A stretch of DNA of 54,904 bases from positions 1 through 54,904 of the forward strand of contig NZ_STGD01000023.1 in assembly GCF_005222755.1 (NCBI RefSeq), in the 5' to 3' direction. Position numbers and translations under genes: made by a program. Every line of letters begins with the position of its first letter. The stretch's first letter is position 1. The notes under the pieces were generated by a model, which ran no database searches, was not told where the DNA came from, and saw only the letters and a program-made list of their open reading frames with translations. The stretch is from Roseomonas sp. HF4. GTDB lineage: Bacteria; Pseudomonadota; Alphaproteobacteria; Acetobacterales; Acetobacteraceae. Below are positions 8,702 through 17,685 of this stretch, one piece after another.

Positions 8702-9409
8702 GTGCGCGTCGCTGAGAGCAACTGGTCCGACATCGAGGCGTATCTTCGTCGCGACGATCGCTGCGTGCTGCCCTTCGGCAGCACGGAGCAGCATGCGGGC
8801 CTTTCGCTCTCGGTCGACGCGATCCTGGCCGAGCGGGTGGCGGTGGAAGCCGCCGAGCCGCTCGGCGTGCCGGTCTACCCGGCCATGCCCTTCGGGCTCG
8901 CGCCCTATTTCGCGGCCTTCCCGGGCAGCGTCAGCCTTCGCGTCGAGACGCTGCTGGCCGTGGCGCGGGACGTCGTCGCCTCGGTGGCGCGGTCGGGCTT
9001 CCGGCGGATCCTGATCGTCAACGGCCATGGCGGGAATGCGCCGGTCGGCGCGCTGGCGCATGACCTGATGGCGGAGGACCCGCGGCTCTCGATCAGGTTC
9101 CACAACTGGTACAACGCGCCCCGGACCTGGGCCGCGGCAATGGCGGTCGACCCGTCCGGCAGCCACGGCAACTGGATGGAGAACTTCCCCTGGACGCGCC
9201 TGCCGCACGCTCCCGCGCCCGCGGGCCGCAAGCCGCCGGTGGACGGCACGCTGCTGAAGGCGAGCGCACCCGCGCAGGTGCGAGAGATCCTCGGCGACGG
9301 CAGCTATGGCGGCCCCTGGCAGATGCCGGACGAGGCGATGGCGCGCATCTGGGCCGAAGGCGTTGCCGAGACGCGGGCCGCGCTGGAAGGGCCATGGCCG
9401 GCACGGTGA
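8702..9409 (+). CDS. Creatininase-family amidohydrolase
   Basis: 235 residues from a GTG at 8702, five bases after the binding protein's stop, so co-transcribed. Family motifs are visible: VLPFGSTEQHAGLSLSVDA (metal ligands Glu, His, Asp), then ILIVNGHGGNAP, and SHGNWMENF with the later His/Glu pair. The creatininase fold hydrolyses cyclic or linear amides (creatinine, formamidopyrimidines, mycofactocin precursor). Being next to a peptide-type importer suggests a small amide or peptide-like nutrient is taken up and opened, but the substrate is not determined. Confidence 0.88.
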   Translation: MRVAESNWSDIEAYLRRDDRCVLPFGSTEQHAGLSLSVDAILAERVAVEAAEPLGVPVYPAMPFGLAPYFAAFPGSVSLRVETLLAVARDVVASVARSGFRRILIVNGHGGNAPVGALAHDLMAEDPRLSIRFHNWYNAPRTWAAAMAVDPSGSHGNWMENFPWTRLPHAPAPAGRKPPVDGTLLKASAPAQVREILGDGSYGGPWQMPDEAMARIWAEGVAETRAALEGPWPAR

Positions 9410-9552
9410 GGCCCGGCCGGGCCTGCCTTGCCCCTGCGGACGCGCCGGGCCCTGGGCGGCGCGGCGGTTGAAGGCCCGCCCGTCACCTTTCCATTTCCCC
9501 GGACGGCCCGGACCGGGCAGTGTGATGCCTGGGACGCGGGGGCACGAGGGGC

Positions 9553-10128
9553 TTGGCTGAAATCTGGGCGGAATGGGGCGCGCTTGCCTATGTGGGTGCG
9601 GCCCTCTGGGCTTTCTTCGAAGGGGAGACCTTCGTCCTGGCCGCCGCCGCGATCGGCGCGACGGTCGGCCTCGTTGATCCCTGGATCTTGATGCTCTCGG
9701 TCTGGCTCGGGTCCTACCTCGGCGACCAGACCTGGTTCTACCTCGGGCGTCGCTACGGGCCGCAGGTGCTGCGCCGCTTCCCGAAGTCCCGCCCGCGGGT
9801 CGAGAAGGCGCACGCGCTGCTCGAGCGCTACGGCACGCTGTTCATCCTGTCGTTCCGCTTCCTCTATGGCATCCGCAACGTCGCCTCGGTGGTCTGCGGG
9901 CTGGCCGGCTACAACTGGGCGCGCTTCGCGGTGCTGAACTTCATCGCGGCCGGCGTCTGGGCCGGGTCCTTCGTGGCGGCCGGCTGGTTCCTCGGCGCCT
10001 GGCTCGGCGTCGAGCGGCTGTTCTGGACGATCTGCGGCATCGCCGCCTTCGCGCTGACGGGCTTCGTCGCGCGACATTTCTGGCTGCGGTCGCGCGCGCG
10101 GCGGGCGCGGGGTGCCACGGCCGGCTGA
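9553..10128 (+). CDS. DedA-family membrane protein
   Basis: 191 residues from a TTG start preceded by GAGGGG. It shows FFEGETFVLAAAAIGA, the acidic motif near the first reentrant segment typical of DedA/SNARE-associated proteins. GSYLGDQTWFYLGRRYG and FILSFRFLYGIRNVASVVCG follow, with the conserved G-x-x-x-G-D and F-x-R-x(6-8)-R patterns. About four or five hydrophobic segments are seen. DedA proteins are inner-membrane proteins linked to lipid (undecaprenyl phosphate, phospholipid) flipping and membrane homeostasis. No obvious operon partner. Confidence 0.9.
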   Translation: MAEIWAEWGALAYVGAALWAFFEGETFVLAAAAIGATVGLVDPWILMLSVWLGSYLGDQTWFYLGRRYGPQVLRRFPKSRPRVEKAHALLERYGTLFILSFRFLYGIRNVASVVCGLAGYNWARFAVLNFIAAGVWAGSFVAAGWFLGAWLGVERLFWTICGIAAFALTGFVARHFWLRSRARRARGATAG

Positions 10129-10165
10129 CCGCCCACCGGGCGGCGCCGGCCCTGGCCCGGCCGCC

Positions 10166-12202
10166 CTACGAGCCCCGCTGCAGCAGCGCCACCACCGCGC
10201 GCTGCCACGCTTCCCAGGCCTGGTCGGCCGCCGCGCCGGCCTGTTCCGCCTCGCGGCTCGCGGCGTTCAGTCGCCGGCGGGCCTCCTGCAATTCCGACCC
10301 GGTGCGGTCCTCGGCCGCCTGGCGGGCGCGGTCGAGCGCGTTTTCGGCCGTCCGCCAGGTGCGCTGGCGCAGCCGCGCCGCGTCGAGCAGCGTGCGCAAC
10401 TCGCCCATCGCCTCGACCACCGCCGCGAGGTCGGCGCGCCCCGGCACATCGGCCGGCGCCCGCGCCAGGATGTCGCGGAGGCGCTCCAGCGTGCCGGGCC
10501 CGCCCGGCAGGCGGCGGAGGTTCTGCTCGGCGTCGAATTCGCGCCAGCGCAGCAGGATGGGCTCCCCGAGGCCCGCGTCCCACAGCGGAATCTCCTGGCG
10601 CATCGTGCGCTCGAAGGGCAGGCGGATGGTCTGCGCCGTGCCGTCGAGCGTCACCTCGTGGCGCAGGCCGAAATCGCCCTCGGACACGACCTCGAATTTC
10701 GGCGTGGCACCGCTGCGTCGCGGCAGGTCGATCACGAGCATCCCGCGCGCGCCGCGCGGCTCGACCGCGAGCGCCGTCTCCTCCGTGCGCAGCACCTCGA
10801 GCGTGACGTAGCCGCGCCGCTGGCCGATGCCCGCGATTCGGTCCGTGCTGCTGGAGGCGCTGGTGTACTGCACGTCCCGGTCGCGGGCGAAGGCGAGGAT
10901 GCGGCCGTCGCCGGCCGGCATGGCGCGCATCTCGGCATCGCCCAGGAAGACGCCCGCCTCGGCACCCTCCCCGCCATAGACGGTGGCGAGGCCGTCCGGC
11001 AGCGTATGCGCCGAGGCGTTGCGGATCCGCGCGGCCTGCAGCGGATGGCGGGCGGCGAGGTCCTGGATCCACCAGATGCGCTCGGCCGGCAGCCGGACAT
11101 CGAGGAAGGGCACGTTCGCCGTCTCGCCGCTGCGGATGGTCACGGGCTCTGCCAGCACGAAGGCGACGCGCCCGGCGGAAGCCTCGGCCTGCGCCGCGGC
11201 GGCCGGCGCGGCGGCGCCGGCGATGCCGCCCACCAGCCGGTCGCGCGTGGCGCCGACGCCGCGCGCCATCTGCGGCGCGGCCGACATCTCGGCCGCCGGG
11301 GCGGGCATGGGTGCCATCACCGGCGCGGGCGGCGGCGGCGGGCGCCCGCCGGTGTCGGGGCGCACATGCACCGCGCCGGCGATCCGCACCGGCAGTTCCG
11401 GCCGGGCCACCGTGATCGGGTCGTAGATCCGCTGCCGGAAGGCCGCGGCTTCGCCCGAGACGAGCGCGAGTCGCACGCGGTCCCAGTCGCTGCCCGACGC
11501 GTTCTCGACCACCGCCCAGCCTTGCAGCCGCGCCTGCGCGGTGCCGCCCGCGGCGCCCATCGGCGGCACCAGCAGCCGGTAGGACGGCTTCCACAGCGGC
11601 GCGCCGGCGACGTAGAGCACCGCCACCTGGCGCGCGCGGTCGGCGCGCAGCCGGATCTCGATGCGGCGCTCGTCCTCGCTGCGCGCGGCGGCCAGCGCCT
11701 CGGCGGCGCGGGCGACGCGGGCGGCGAGACCCTCGTCGACCAGCTTCACCTCGTCGCCTTCCCGCAGCAGCACGGTGATGAGGCCGCGTTCGGTCACGAG
11801 CGAGAGGCGCAGGCCCGTGGCCGCCTCGGCGGCATCGGCGATGCGCCCGCGTGTGCCGCCCGCCTCGGCCTCCTGGCCGCGCAGCGCGCCGAGCAGCCTG
11901 ACGCGGCTGTCGAAATCCTCGGGGCGGAGCGGCAGGCCGCGGAAGGCTTCGCCCGCCAGGTCGCGCGCCGGCAGCCGCAGGCCGACGACCGTGCCGGCCG
12001 TGTCCACCACGATCAGGCTGCGCAGCAGGTCGTCCACGTCGTCGATCGGCGCGCGGAAGACGACGTTGCCCTCGGGCTCGACCTCGCCCGCGCGTTCGAT
12101 CTGCGCGAGGCCGGCGGAGGAGAGCGTCACGCTGCGCACCGGCAATTCGGTCGCGAGCGCGGTCGAGGCCATCAGCAGGAAGGCGAGGCTCAGGCGGCGC
12201 AT
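10166..12202 (-). CDS. DUF4139 (mucoidy-inhibitor A-like) domain protein, exported
   Basis: 678 residues from MRRLSLAFLLMASTALATEL, a clear signal peptide preceded by GGAGGAGA 5 nt upstream. The N-terminus (VRSVTLSSAGLAQIERAGEV) matches the DUF4139/DUF4140 start. A proline/alanine/methionine-rich linker lies at about residues 285-350. The C-terminal DUF4139 region includes LVIDLPRRSG and EIPLWDAG, followed by a long Ala/Glu/Arg-rich helix likely to form a coiled coil. The family is periplasmic and of unknown biochemistry; eukaryotic and bacterial members are annotated as mucoidy inhibitor A homologues. It is transcribed alone. Confidence 0.8.
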   Translation of the reverse strand: MRRLSLAFLLMASTALATELPVRSVTLSSAGLAQIERAGEVEPEGNVVFRAPIDDVDDLLRSLIVVDTAGTVVGLRLPARDLAGEAFRGLPLRPEDFDSRVRLLGALRGQEAEAGGTRGRIADAAEAATGLRLSLVTERGLITVLLREGDEVKLVDEGLAARVARAAEALAAARSEDERRIEIRLRADRARQVAVLYVAGAPLWKPSYRLLVPPMGAAGGTAQARLQGWAVVENASGSDWDRVRLALVSGEAAAFRQRIYDPITVARPELPVRIAGAVHVRPDTGGRPPPPPAPVMAPMPAPAAEMSAAPQMARGVGATRDRLVGGIAGAAAPAAAAQAEASAGRVAFVLAEPVTIRSGETANVPFLDVRLPAERIWWIQDLAARHPLQAARIRNASAHTLPDGLATVYGGEGAEAGVFLGDAEMRAMPAGDGRILAFARDRDVQYTSASSSTDRIAGIGQRRGYVTLEVLRTEETALAVEPRGARGMLVIDLPRRSGATPKFEVVSEGDFGLRHEVTLDGTAQTIRLPFERTMRQEIPLWDAGLGEPILLRWREFDAEQNLRRLPGGPGTLERLRDILARAPADVPGRADLAAVVEAMGELRTLLDAARLRQRTWRTAENALDRARQAAEDRTGSELQEARRRLNAASREAEQAGAAADQAWEAWQRAVVALLQRGS

Positions 12203-12419
12203 GGCGGTCTCCTCCAGGATCGGGGGCGGGAGGGTAGGAAGCCGGGGACCCGGGGTCCAGCGCGCCGGGTCACGCGGCGTGAAGCGCTTGGCAGCGCGCC
12301 GGCCGGGCCGCCATGCCACGCCGACGGAGTTCCGAAATGCCGCCCGAAGGGCCTGGGCCGCGATGCGGCCCGCCGGCAGTCCGGCGAAAGCCAAGGAACC
12401 CGGAGGGCTCCGCCCGGCA

Positions 12420-13007
12420 TCAGAGGAAGGCGGGCAGCAGGGAGGCGACCATCAGCACCGCCATCGCGAGGTTGAAGGCGCGCAGCCGCGACGGCGTGCC
12501 GAGCAGTCGCCGTGCGCCTGCGCCGAGCCCCGCCCAGAGCGCCGTGCAGGGCAGGCAGACCGCGGCGAAGGTGGCGCTGATCAGCAGCGTCTCGGCCAGC
12601 GTGTCGCCCTCGGGCGTCGTGAAGGCCGGGATGGCGGCCAGCGCGATCATCCAGGCCTTCGGATTGACCCACTGGAACAGCGCCGCGCCCAGGAAGCCGA
12701 GCGGCGGCCGCGCCGGCCCCTCGCCGGGCGCGCCGGCACGGGCGATCCTCCAGGCGATGACCAGCAGCCAGGCGCCGCCCACCCATTTCAGCGCCGCGTG
12801 CAGCGCCGGCCAGGCGGCGAAGGGGGCGGCGAGGCCAAGGCCCACGATCAGCAGCATGGCCGCGAAGCCGAGCGTGATGCCGAGCATGTGTGGCAGCGTC
12901 GCGCGCACGCCGTGATTGGCCGCCGCCGCGGTGACCATCAGCGTGTTCGGCCCCGGCGTGACCGAGGCGGCGATGGCGAAGCCGAGCAGGGGCAGCAGGG
13001 TGTCCAT
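12420..13007 (-). CDS. LysE-family amino-acid/metabolite exporter
   Basis: 195 residues, usual for the RhtB/LysE family. It starts MDTLLPLLGFAIAASVTPGPNTLMV; the SVTPGPNTL motif is the family signature in the first helix. Next come GVRATLPHMLGITLGF and QWVNPKAWMIALAA (the conserved NPKAW motif). Six hydrophobic helices are apparent. Likely an inner-membrane exporter of amino acids or derivatives. It is divergent from the ridA-like gene, with about 95 bp between start codons. Confidence 0.9.
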   Translation of the reverse strand: MDTLLPLLGFAIAASVTPGPNTLMVTAAAANHGVRATLPHMLGITLGFAAMLLIVGLGLAAPFAAWPALHAALKWVGGAWLLVIAWRIARAGAPGEGPARPPLGFLGAALFQWVNPKAWMIALAAIPAFTTPEGDTLAETLLISATFAAVCLPCTALWAGLGAGARRLLGTPSRLRAFNLAMAVLMVASLLPAFL

Positions 13008-13103
13008 GCGGCGATATTAGGTCAGAATGACTGACATGGCAGCGTGCTCTTGCCGGGACGGCGCTGCGCGTGTCGCATGGCGGCGCCATCGCAGGAGGAC
13101 GCC

Positions 13104-13571
13104 ATGCCCGACCAGACCCCCGAACAGCGCCTGGCGGCGCTTGGCCTGACGCTGCCGCCGGTGCCGAAGCCGCTCGGCACCTATGTGCCCTACCGGGTGG
13201 AGGGGGGCTTCCTCTACACCTCCGGCCAGGGGCCGCGGCGGGCGGATGGCGCCAAGGTGCGCGGCAAGGTGCCGTCCGAGATGAGCGTGGAGGAGGCCTA
13301 TGCCGAGGCGCGCGCGGTCGGCCTCGGCCTGCTGGCGGCGGCGGCGGAGGGCGCGGGCGGGCTCGCGCGGCTCAAGGCCGTGAAGGTGCTCGGCATGGTC
13401 AATGCCGACCCGGATTTCGAGGACCATCCGAAGGTCATCAACGGCTGTTCCGACCTGTTCGTGGCGGTGCTGGGCGAGAACGGGCGGCATGCACGCTCGG
13501 CGGTCGGGTTCGCGAGCCTGCCGAACCGCATTCCGGTCGAGATCGAGGCGATCTTCCGTGTCCTCGACTGA
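13104..13571 (+). CDS. RidA-family (YjgF/YER057c/UK114) protein
   Basis: 155 residues from the ATG at 13104, preceded by GCAGGAGGAC. It carries the RidA-like pattern GFLYTSGQGPR, later VLGMVNADPDFEDHP and ARSAVGFASLPNRIPVEIEAI. It belongs to the YjgF-like-protein subgroup in which the catalytic Arg of true RidA is replaced (NRIPVEIE instead of the usual C/VRVE), so deamination of 2-aminoacrylate is not certain. The stop codon lies inside the start of the next gene (14-bp overlap), so both are one transcript. Confidence 0.85.
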   Translation: MPDQTPEQRLAALGLTLPPVPKPLGTYVPYRVEGGFLYTSGQGPRRADGAKVRGKVPSEMSVEEAYAEARAVGLGLLAAAAEGAGGLARLKAVKVLGMVNADPDFEDHPKVINGCSDLFVAVLGENGRHARSAVGFASLPNRIPVEIEAIFRVLD

Positions 13572-13965
13572 TGACGCCGATCCCGCGCTGCAGCCCGAAG
13601 CGGTCGCGGCGGCGATGGCGGTGCTCGACGCGCACATCGCGGCGCTGAACGCGCGCGACGCCGAAGCGATCACGGCGACGCTGCATTTTCCGCATTATCG
13701 CCTCTCGCCCACGGGGATGAAGGTGTGGGACGCGCCGGCGACCTACCTTTCGGACTTCCTGGCCCGCGCTGGCGCTGGCTGGGCCGCGAGCGCGTGGGAG
13801 TTCCGCCGCCCGGTCGCGGCGACCGCCTCCAAGGTGCATCTCGACGTGCAGTTCGCGCGGCGCGACGCGGCGGGCGCGGTGACCGGGCGCTATCGCTCGC
13901 TCTGGGTGGTCACGCAGGCGGCGGGGCGCTGGGCGGTCGCGCTCCGGTCGACCTTCGCGCCATGA
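13558..13965 (+). CDS. SnoaL/NTF2-like small protein
   Basis: 135 residues from the GTG at 13558, overlapping the RidA-like gene by 14 bp. The N-terminal helix AMAVLDAHIAALNARDAEAITATLHFPHYRL and the C-terminal strands GRYRSLWVVTQAAGRWAVALRS give the cone-shaped alpha+beta barrel pattern of NTF2-like proteins, which hold a hydrophobic pocket for isomerase, hydrolase or binding roles. No specific catalytic residues can be named. Coupling to the RidA-like gene suggests a shared small-metabolite clean-up role, which is inference. Confidence 0.7.
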   Translation: MSSTDDADPALQPEAVAAAMAVLDAHIAALNARDAEAITATLHFPHYRLSPTGMKVWDAPATYLSDFLARAGAGWAASAWEFRRPVAATASKVHLDVQFARRDAAGAVTGRYRSLWVVTQAAGRWAVALRSTFAP

Positions 13966-13992
13966 CGCGCCGGCCGGGTTCCGGAAGGCCTT

Positions 13993-14070
13993 GAAGGGGG
14001 GGGGGAGAAGGGAACTTCTCCCCCCGGACCCCCCACAACCTTCTTTGGCATTTGGGGCTGGCGCCCCGCC
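13993..14070. repeat. Dispersed palindromic repeat, copy B (partial, inverted)
   Basis: It contains the strong hairpin GGGGGGAGAAG-GGAA-CTTCTCCCCCC. This is followed by ACCTTCTTTGGCATTTGG...GGCGCC, the reverse complement of the right half of copy A. It lies between the convergent NTF2-like gene (plus) and the small DUF1127-like gene (minus) and would terminate both. Confidence 0.75.
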
Positions 14071-14081
14071 GATGCGGCGGG

Positions 14082-14303
14082 TCAGCGCGAGAGCAGCCCA
14101 CCCACCCCCCAGATGCGGTCGTCGTATGACGGGCCGGGGGGGAGCCCTTGGTCGCGGGCCATATGCGGGCTCAGGCAGGCCGGCAGGTCGACCTCCGCCC
14201 TGCGCTGCCGCAGCGTCGCCAGCCAGCCCGCGATCCGCCCGCGCCAGTCGCGGCACGCCGGTGCCGCAGGGACCAGGATCGGGGAGAAGTCCGTCGCGCT
14301 CAT
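14082..14303 (-). CDS. DUF1127-like small protein
   Basis: 73 residues. The C-terminal part reads LSPHMARDQGLPPG, close to the 'LS..LLRDIGL' core of DUF1127 proteins. A basic amphipathic helix WRGRIAGWLATLRQRRAE precedes it. GGAGGC stands 5 nt before the ATG. DUF1127 proteins in alphaproteobacteria are short, often stress-induced, and some bind RNA and influence phosphate or carbon metabolism. Divergent from the following regulator gene. Confidence 0.6.
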   Translation of the reverse strand: MSATDFSPILVPAAPACRDWRGRIAGWLATLRQRRAEVDLPACLSPHMARDQGLPPGPSYDDRIWGVGGLLSR

Positions 14304-14437
14304 CGTCGCCTCCGTTGTCCGCGACCCGGCACCGCGCCGGGCGTGGCCGAACCATCGCCCGCACCGCCGCCGCGCGTCCTGAGCGGCGCCTGACCTTCCG
14401 CCGATGCTTTGTGTATGATCCCCCGAGTTCTGAACGG

Positions 14438-16009
14438 ATGGCGGGACGCATGGCGGAGAAGGCCGAGGAGGAGGTGCTGCACTTCGCCGGCGTCACGCTC
14501 GACCTCGGCCGCGGCAGCCTGCGCAACGCGGCCGGCGCCGAGGTGCCGCTGGCGCCCAAGCCCTTCGACCTGCTGCGCACCCTGGCGCGCGAGGCCGGGC
14601 GGACAGTCTCCAAGGACGCGTTGCTCGATGCGGTGTGGCCCGGCGTGACCGTCACCGAGGACAGCCTGTTCCAGGCGGTGCGGGATGCACGGCGGGCCAT
14701 CGGCGACGAGGACGGGCGCGTGCTGCGATCGATCCCGCGCCGCGGCTACATGCTCGATGCCGTGGTCAATGCGGCGCCGGCCGCGCCGCCGGTCGCCGAG
14801 CCGCTCACCCCGCCGGAGGACCGCCCGTCCCTTGTCGTGCTGCCGTTTGCCAACATGTCGGGCGACCCCGAGCAGGACTACTTCGCCGACGGCATGGTGG
14901 AGGAGATCACCTCGGCGCTGGGACGCATCCGCTGGTTCTTCGTGATCGCGCGCAACTCCGCCTTCACCTACAAGGGCCGTGCGATGGATGTGCGCCAGGT
15001 GGGGCGCGAGCTTGGCGTGCGCTACGTGCTGGAAGGCAGCGTGCGCAAGGCCGGGGGGCGCGTGCGCATCGCCTGCCAGCTCGCCGAGGCCGAGACCGGG
15101 CGGCAGCTCTGGTCGGAGCGGTTCGACGCGGCGCTCGACGACATCTTCGAACTGCAGGACCGGGTGACGGAAGCGGTGGCCGGCGCGCTGGAGCCGAGCC
15201 TGCGGGCGGCGGAGATCCGCCGCGCCACAGCCAAGCCGACCGGCAGCCTCGCGGCCTATGACCTCTATCTGCGGGCGCTGCCGCACCATTACGACGGGCC
15301 GGGGAAGAGGGAGAACGACGCGGCACTCGACCTGCTTCGTCGCGCCGTCGAGGCCGATCCTGACTTCGCGCTCGCCAAGGGAATGGCCGCCATATGCTAT
15401 GCCGCGCGCGCGTCGCGTCAGTGGTCAGAGCCGGGCGATGCCGCGCGAGGGGTCGCGCTGGCGCGCGAGGCGCTGGCCGGCGCGGGCGATGATCCTGCGA
15501 CGCTGCTGCGCGCCGGCCATGCCATCGCCCATCTGGGTCGCGACTACGAGGCCGGGCTTGCAGCGACCGCGCGCGCGCTGGCGCTCAATCCGAACTCTGC
15601 GCAGGCTGCGAACAGTGCCGGCTGGGTACGCAACTACGTCGCCGATGCGGCCGGCGCGATCCCGCTCTTCCGCCGCGCCGCGCGGCTCAGCCCGCGCGAC
15701 CCGGAGATCGGGCTCATGCGTGCGGGCGAGGCGTTCGGCCATCTGATGCTGGGCGACCTGCCGGCGGCGCTGCGCTGCGCCGAAGACAGTTTGCGCGAAG
15801 GCCAGATGCCTCTCGCCGGCACAGCCCGCCGAGCGCTGATCGTGGCACTCTGGCGTCTCGGCCGCGAGACGGAGGCGCGCGAGGCGGTGCAGGCGTATCT
15901 GCGCGCCGAGCCGAATACACGGGTCGGCCGCATGCACGACGTCTGGCGCGACCGCGGCTTCCGCGACGCCTACTGGGGGGATCTGCGCGCGGCCGGCGTG
16001 CCGGAGTGA
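14438..16009 (+). CDS. Winged-helix (OmpR/CadC-type) transcriptional regulator with TolB-like and TPR domains
   Basis: 523 residues. Residues about 10-105 form an OmpR-type DNA-binding winged helix: LHFAGVTLDLGRGSLRN, LAPKPFDLLRTLAREAG, and SIPRRGYMLDA at its end. After a Pro-rich linker comes the adenylate-cyclase-associated/TolB-like segment (SLVVLPFANMSGDPEQDYFADGM, then LEGSVRKAGGRVRIACQL and FELQDRVTEAVAGAL). C-terminal tetratricopeptide-like helices follow (AVEADPDFALAKGMAAICY onward). There is no receiver domain or transmembrane helix, so it is probably cytoplasmic. The effector is unknown. An alternative start is ATG 14450. The same architecture recurs at 39083. Confidence 0.85.
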   Translation: MAGRMAEKAEEEVLHFAGVTLDLGRGSLRNAAGAEVPLAPKPFDLLRTLAREAGRTVSKDALLDAVWPGVTVTEDSLFQAVRDARRAIGDEDGRVLRSIPRRGYMLDAVVNAAPAAPPVAEPLTPPEDRPSLVVLPFANMSGDPEQDYFADGMVEEITSALGRIRWFFVIARNSAFTYKGRAMDVRQVGRELGVRYVLEGSVRKAGGRVRIACQLAEAETGRQLWSERFDAALDDIFELQDRVTEAVAGALEPSLRAAEIRRATAKPTGSLAAYDLYLRALPHHYDGPGKRENDAALDLLRRAVEADPDFALAKGMAAICYAARASRQWSEPGDAARGVALAREALAGAGDDPATLLRAGHAIAHLGRDYEAGLAATARALALNPNSAQAANSAGWVRNYVADAAGAIPLFRRAARLSPRDPEIGLMRAGEAFGHLMLGDLPAALRCAEDSLREGQMPLAGTARRALIVALWRLGRETEAREAVQAYLRAEPNTRVGRMHDVWRDRGFRDAYWGDLRAAGVPE

Positions 16010-16108
16010 AGGCCAGCCCCGCGCGACTGCCGGTGGGGGTGGCGAACCGACCGAACCGAAGCCCGGTCGAGCCCGCGGCGATCCCGCAAATCATCCGACG
16101 CCAGGGGT

Positions 16109-16154
16109 CCGGGGAGGCGCTGCCTCCCCGGCGGGGGGCGGGGGCGGCGCCCCC
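16109..16154. terminator. Pair of GC-rich hairpins between convergent genes
   Basis: CCGGGGAGGC-GCT-GCCTCCCCGG is a perfect 10-bp stem (16109-16131). GGGGGC-GGC-GCCCCC follows at 16140-16154. They lie between the regulator's stop and the D-aminoacylase stop and can act on both strands. No U-run follows, as is common in very GC-rich genomes. Confidence 0.6.
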
Positions 16155-16160
16155 GGTCCT

Positions 16161-17621
16161 TCACACCCGATTGCGCGTCACCAGCCGCCCCGGCTTCTCC
16201 CCCGTCGCGCCCTTGCCGGTCACGTAGGTCGGCACCCCGTTGGCCCAGACTTCCTCGATGCCGGCGCTGACCTGCTTCGGGTCCTCGAAGGTCGCGCGGT
16301 CGATCACCGTGTCCGCGTCGAACAGCACCAGGTCGGCATAGGCGCCTTCGCGGATCTCGCCGCGGTCCACCATGCCGAACAGGTTCGCGGTGCGGCCGGT
16401 CATCTTGTGGATGGCGGTCTCCAGGCTGAACAGGCGCAGCTCGCGCGCATACAACCCCAGCACGCGCGGGAAGGTGCCCCACAGCCGCGGATGCGGATGC
16501 GCGTCGTGGGGGATGCCGTCGGACCCGATGACGGAGGACGGGTGCGCCATGATGCGGCGCACATCCTCCTCGTCCATCTGCCAGGTGACCTGGCCGGCGG
16601 GCAGCAGGCGCTGGGCGGCGGCGCGGATGTCAGTGTTCCAGCCGCGCGCGATGTCGGACAGGTACTTCCCCGCCATCTCGGGATGCGGGATCGACCAGGT
16701 GATCATCACCTTCACGTCGTCGCGCAGCCTGTCGGGCATCAGCACGGTCGATCCCGCCGGGTAGGGATACATGTCGAAGAACATGTCCTGCGTCTGGTTG
16801 ATCGCGTCGATCAGCGGCAGGGTCTGGGTCGATCGTCCGTAGTTCTCGGGCATCGAGCACTTGTGGTGGCTGACCCAGACCGGCACGCCCACGCGCTTGC
16901 CGATCTTGGCCGTCTCCTCGATGGACGCCAGCACGCGGTCGGCCTCGTCGCGCATGTGCGTCACGTAGATGCCGCCGAAGGCGCGCAGCGGCTCGGCCAC
17001 CGCGATCACCTCCTCCGTCGTCGCGTGCATGTTGGGCGGGTAGTACAGGCCGGTGGAGAAGCCCGAGGCACCCTCGGCCAGCGAGTTCTTCACCCGCAGG
17101 CGCATGTGCTCGATCTCGGAATCGCGGGCCGGGCGCATGACGTCGCCATCCATCGCCTCCACGCGCATGGTCTGGTGGCCGACGAGCGCGAAGGTGTTCA
17201 CCTCGGAGCCGCGCTTCTTCAATTCGTGCGCGTAGTCGCCGAAGCTGTCGAAGCGCCACCAGCCATCCGCCCCGATCAGGTCGAGCGGCGGCGGCGGGCG
17301 CTTCGAGAACCGCGCGGGGGAAAGGCTGACGCCACAATTGCCGACCACCACGGTCGTGACACCCTGGCTGATCTTGCAAGTCATGCACTCCGGCCCGCAC
17401 ATCACCGCGCGGTCGTCATGCGTGTGGGCGTCGATGAAGCCCGGCGCCAGCGCGCGTCCATTGGCCATCACCTCGCGATCCGCGCTGGCGCCGCCGAGGT
17501 CGCCCACCGCGACGATGCGGTCGCCGCTGACGCCGACATCGCCACGACGGCGCGGCCCGCCCGTGCCATCGAAGATCGTCGCATCGCGGATGATGAGGTC
17601 GCAGCGCAGCGCCATGGTCAC
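16161..17621 (-). CDS. N-acyl-D-amino-acid deacylase (D-aminoacylase), amidohydrolase superfamily
   Basis: 486 residues, typical for D-aminoacylases, which release D-amino acids from N-acyl forms with zinc. It begins CDLIIRDATIFDGTGGP, followed by the metal-binding APGFIDAHTHDD. VVVGNCGVSLSPAR carries the family's Cys near the metal. Later come FSTGLYYPPNMHATTEE, VTHMRDEADRVL, VSHHKCSMPENYG and SDGIPHDAHPHPRLWGTFPRVLG with the catalytic Asp. The C-terminal beta-sandwich ends with GAYADLVLFDADTV. MALRC two codons downstream is an alternative start. It lies 64 bp after the PaaK-like gene on the same strand. Confidence 0.93.
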   Translation of the reverse strand: MTMALRCDLIIRDATIFDGTGGPRRRGDVGVSGDRIVAVGDLGGASADREVMANGRALAPGFIDAHTHDDRAVMCGPECMTCKISQGVTTVVVGNCGVSLSPARFSKRPPPPLDLIGADGWWRFDSFGDYAHELKKRGSEVNTFALVGHQTMRVEAMDGDVMRPARDSEIEHMRLRVKNSLAEGASGFSTGLYYPPNMHATTEEVIAVAEPLRAFGGIYVTHMRDEADRVLASIEETAKIGKRVGVPVWVSHHKCSMPENYGRSTQTLPLIDAINQTQDMFFDMYPYPAGSTVLMPDRLRDDVKVMITWSIPHPEMAGKYLSDIARGWNTDIRAAAQRLLPAGQVTWQMDEEDVRRIMAHPSSVIGSDGIPHDAHPHPRLWGTFPRVLGLYARELRLFSLETAIHKMTGRTANLFGMVDRGEIREGAYADLVLFDADTVIDRATFEDPKQVSAGIEEVWANGVPTYVTGKGATGEKPGRLVTRNRV

Positions 17622-17685
17622 TTGTCCCGATCAAGGATGAGAACCCGATGATGGACCGGGCGCGGCGCGGGCGGAACCCCGCCGG

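Noticed and set aside
6194..9409. Very long open frame (over 1000 codons) on the plus strand covering dppB antisense and the creatininase gene
   Set aside because: Only the last 235 codons have family similarity. The rest is an antisense shadow produced by high G+C, where stop codons are rare.
13558..13965. Start of the NTF2-like protein at the ATG overlapping the RidA-like stop (TGATG at 13571)
   Set aside because: That ATG is in a different reading frame; the in-frame start nearest the domain is GTG 13558.
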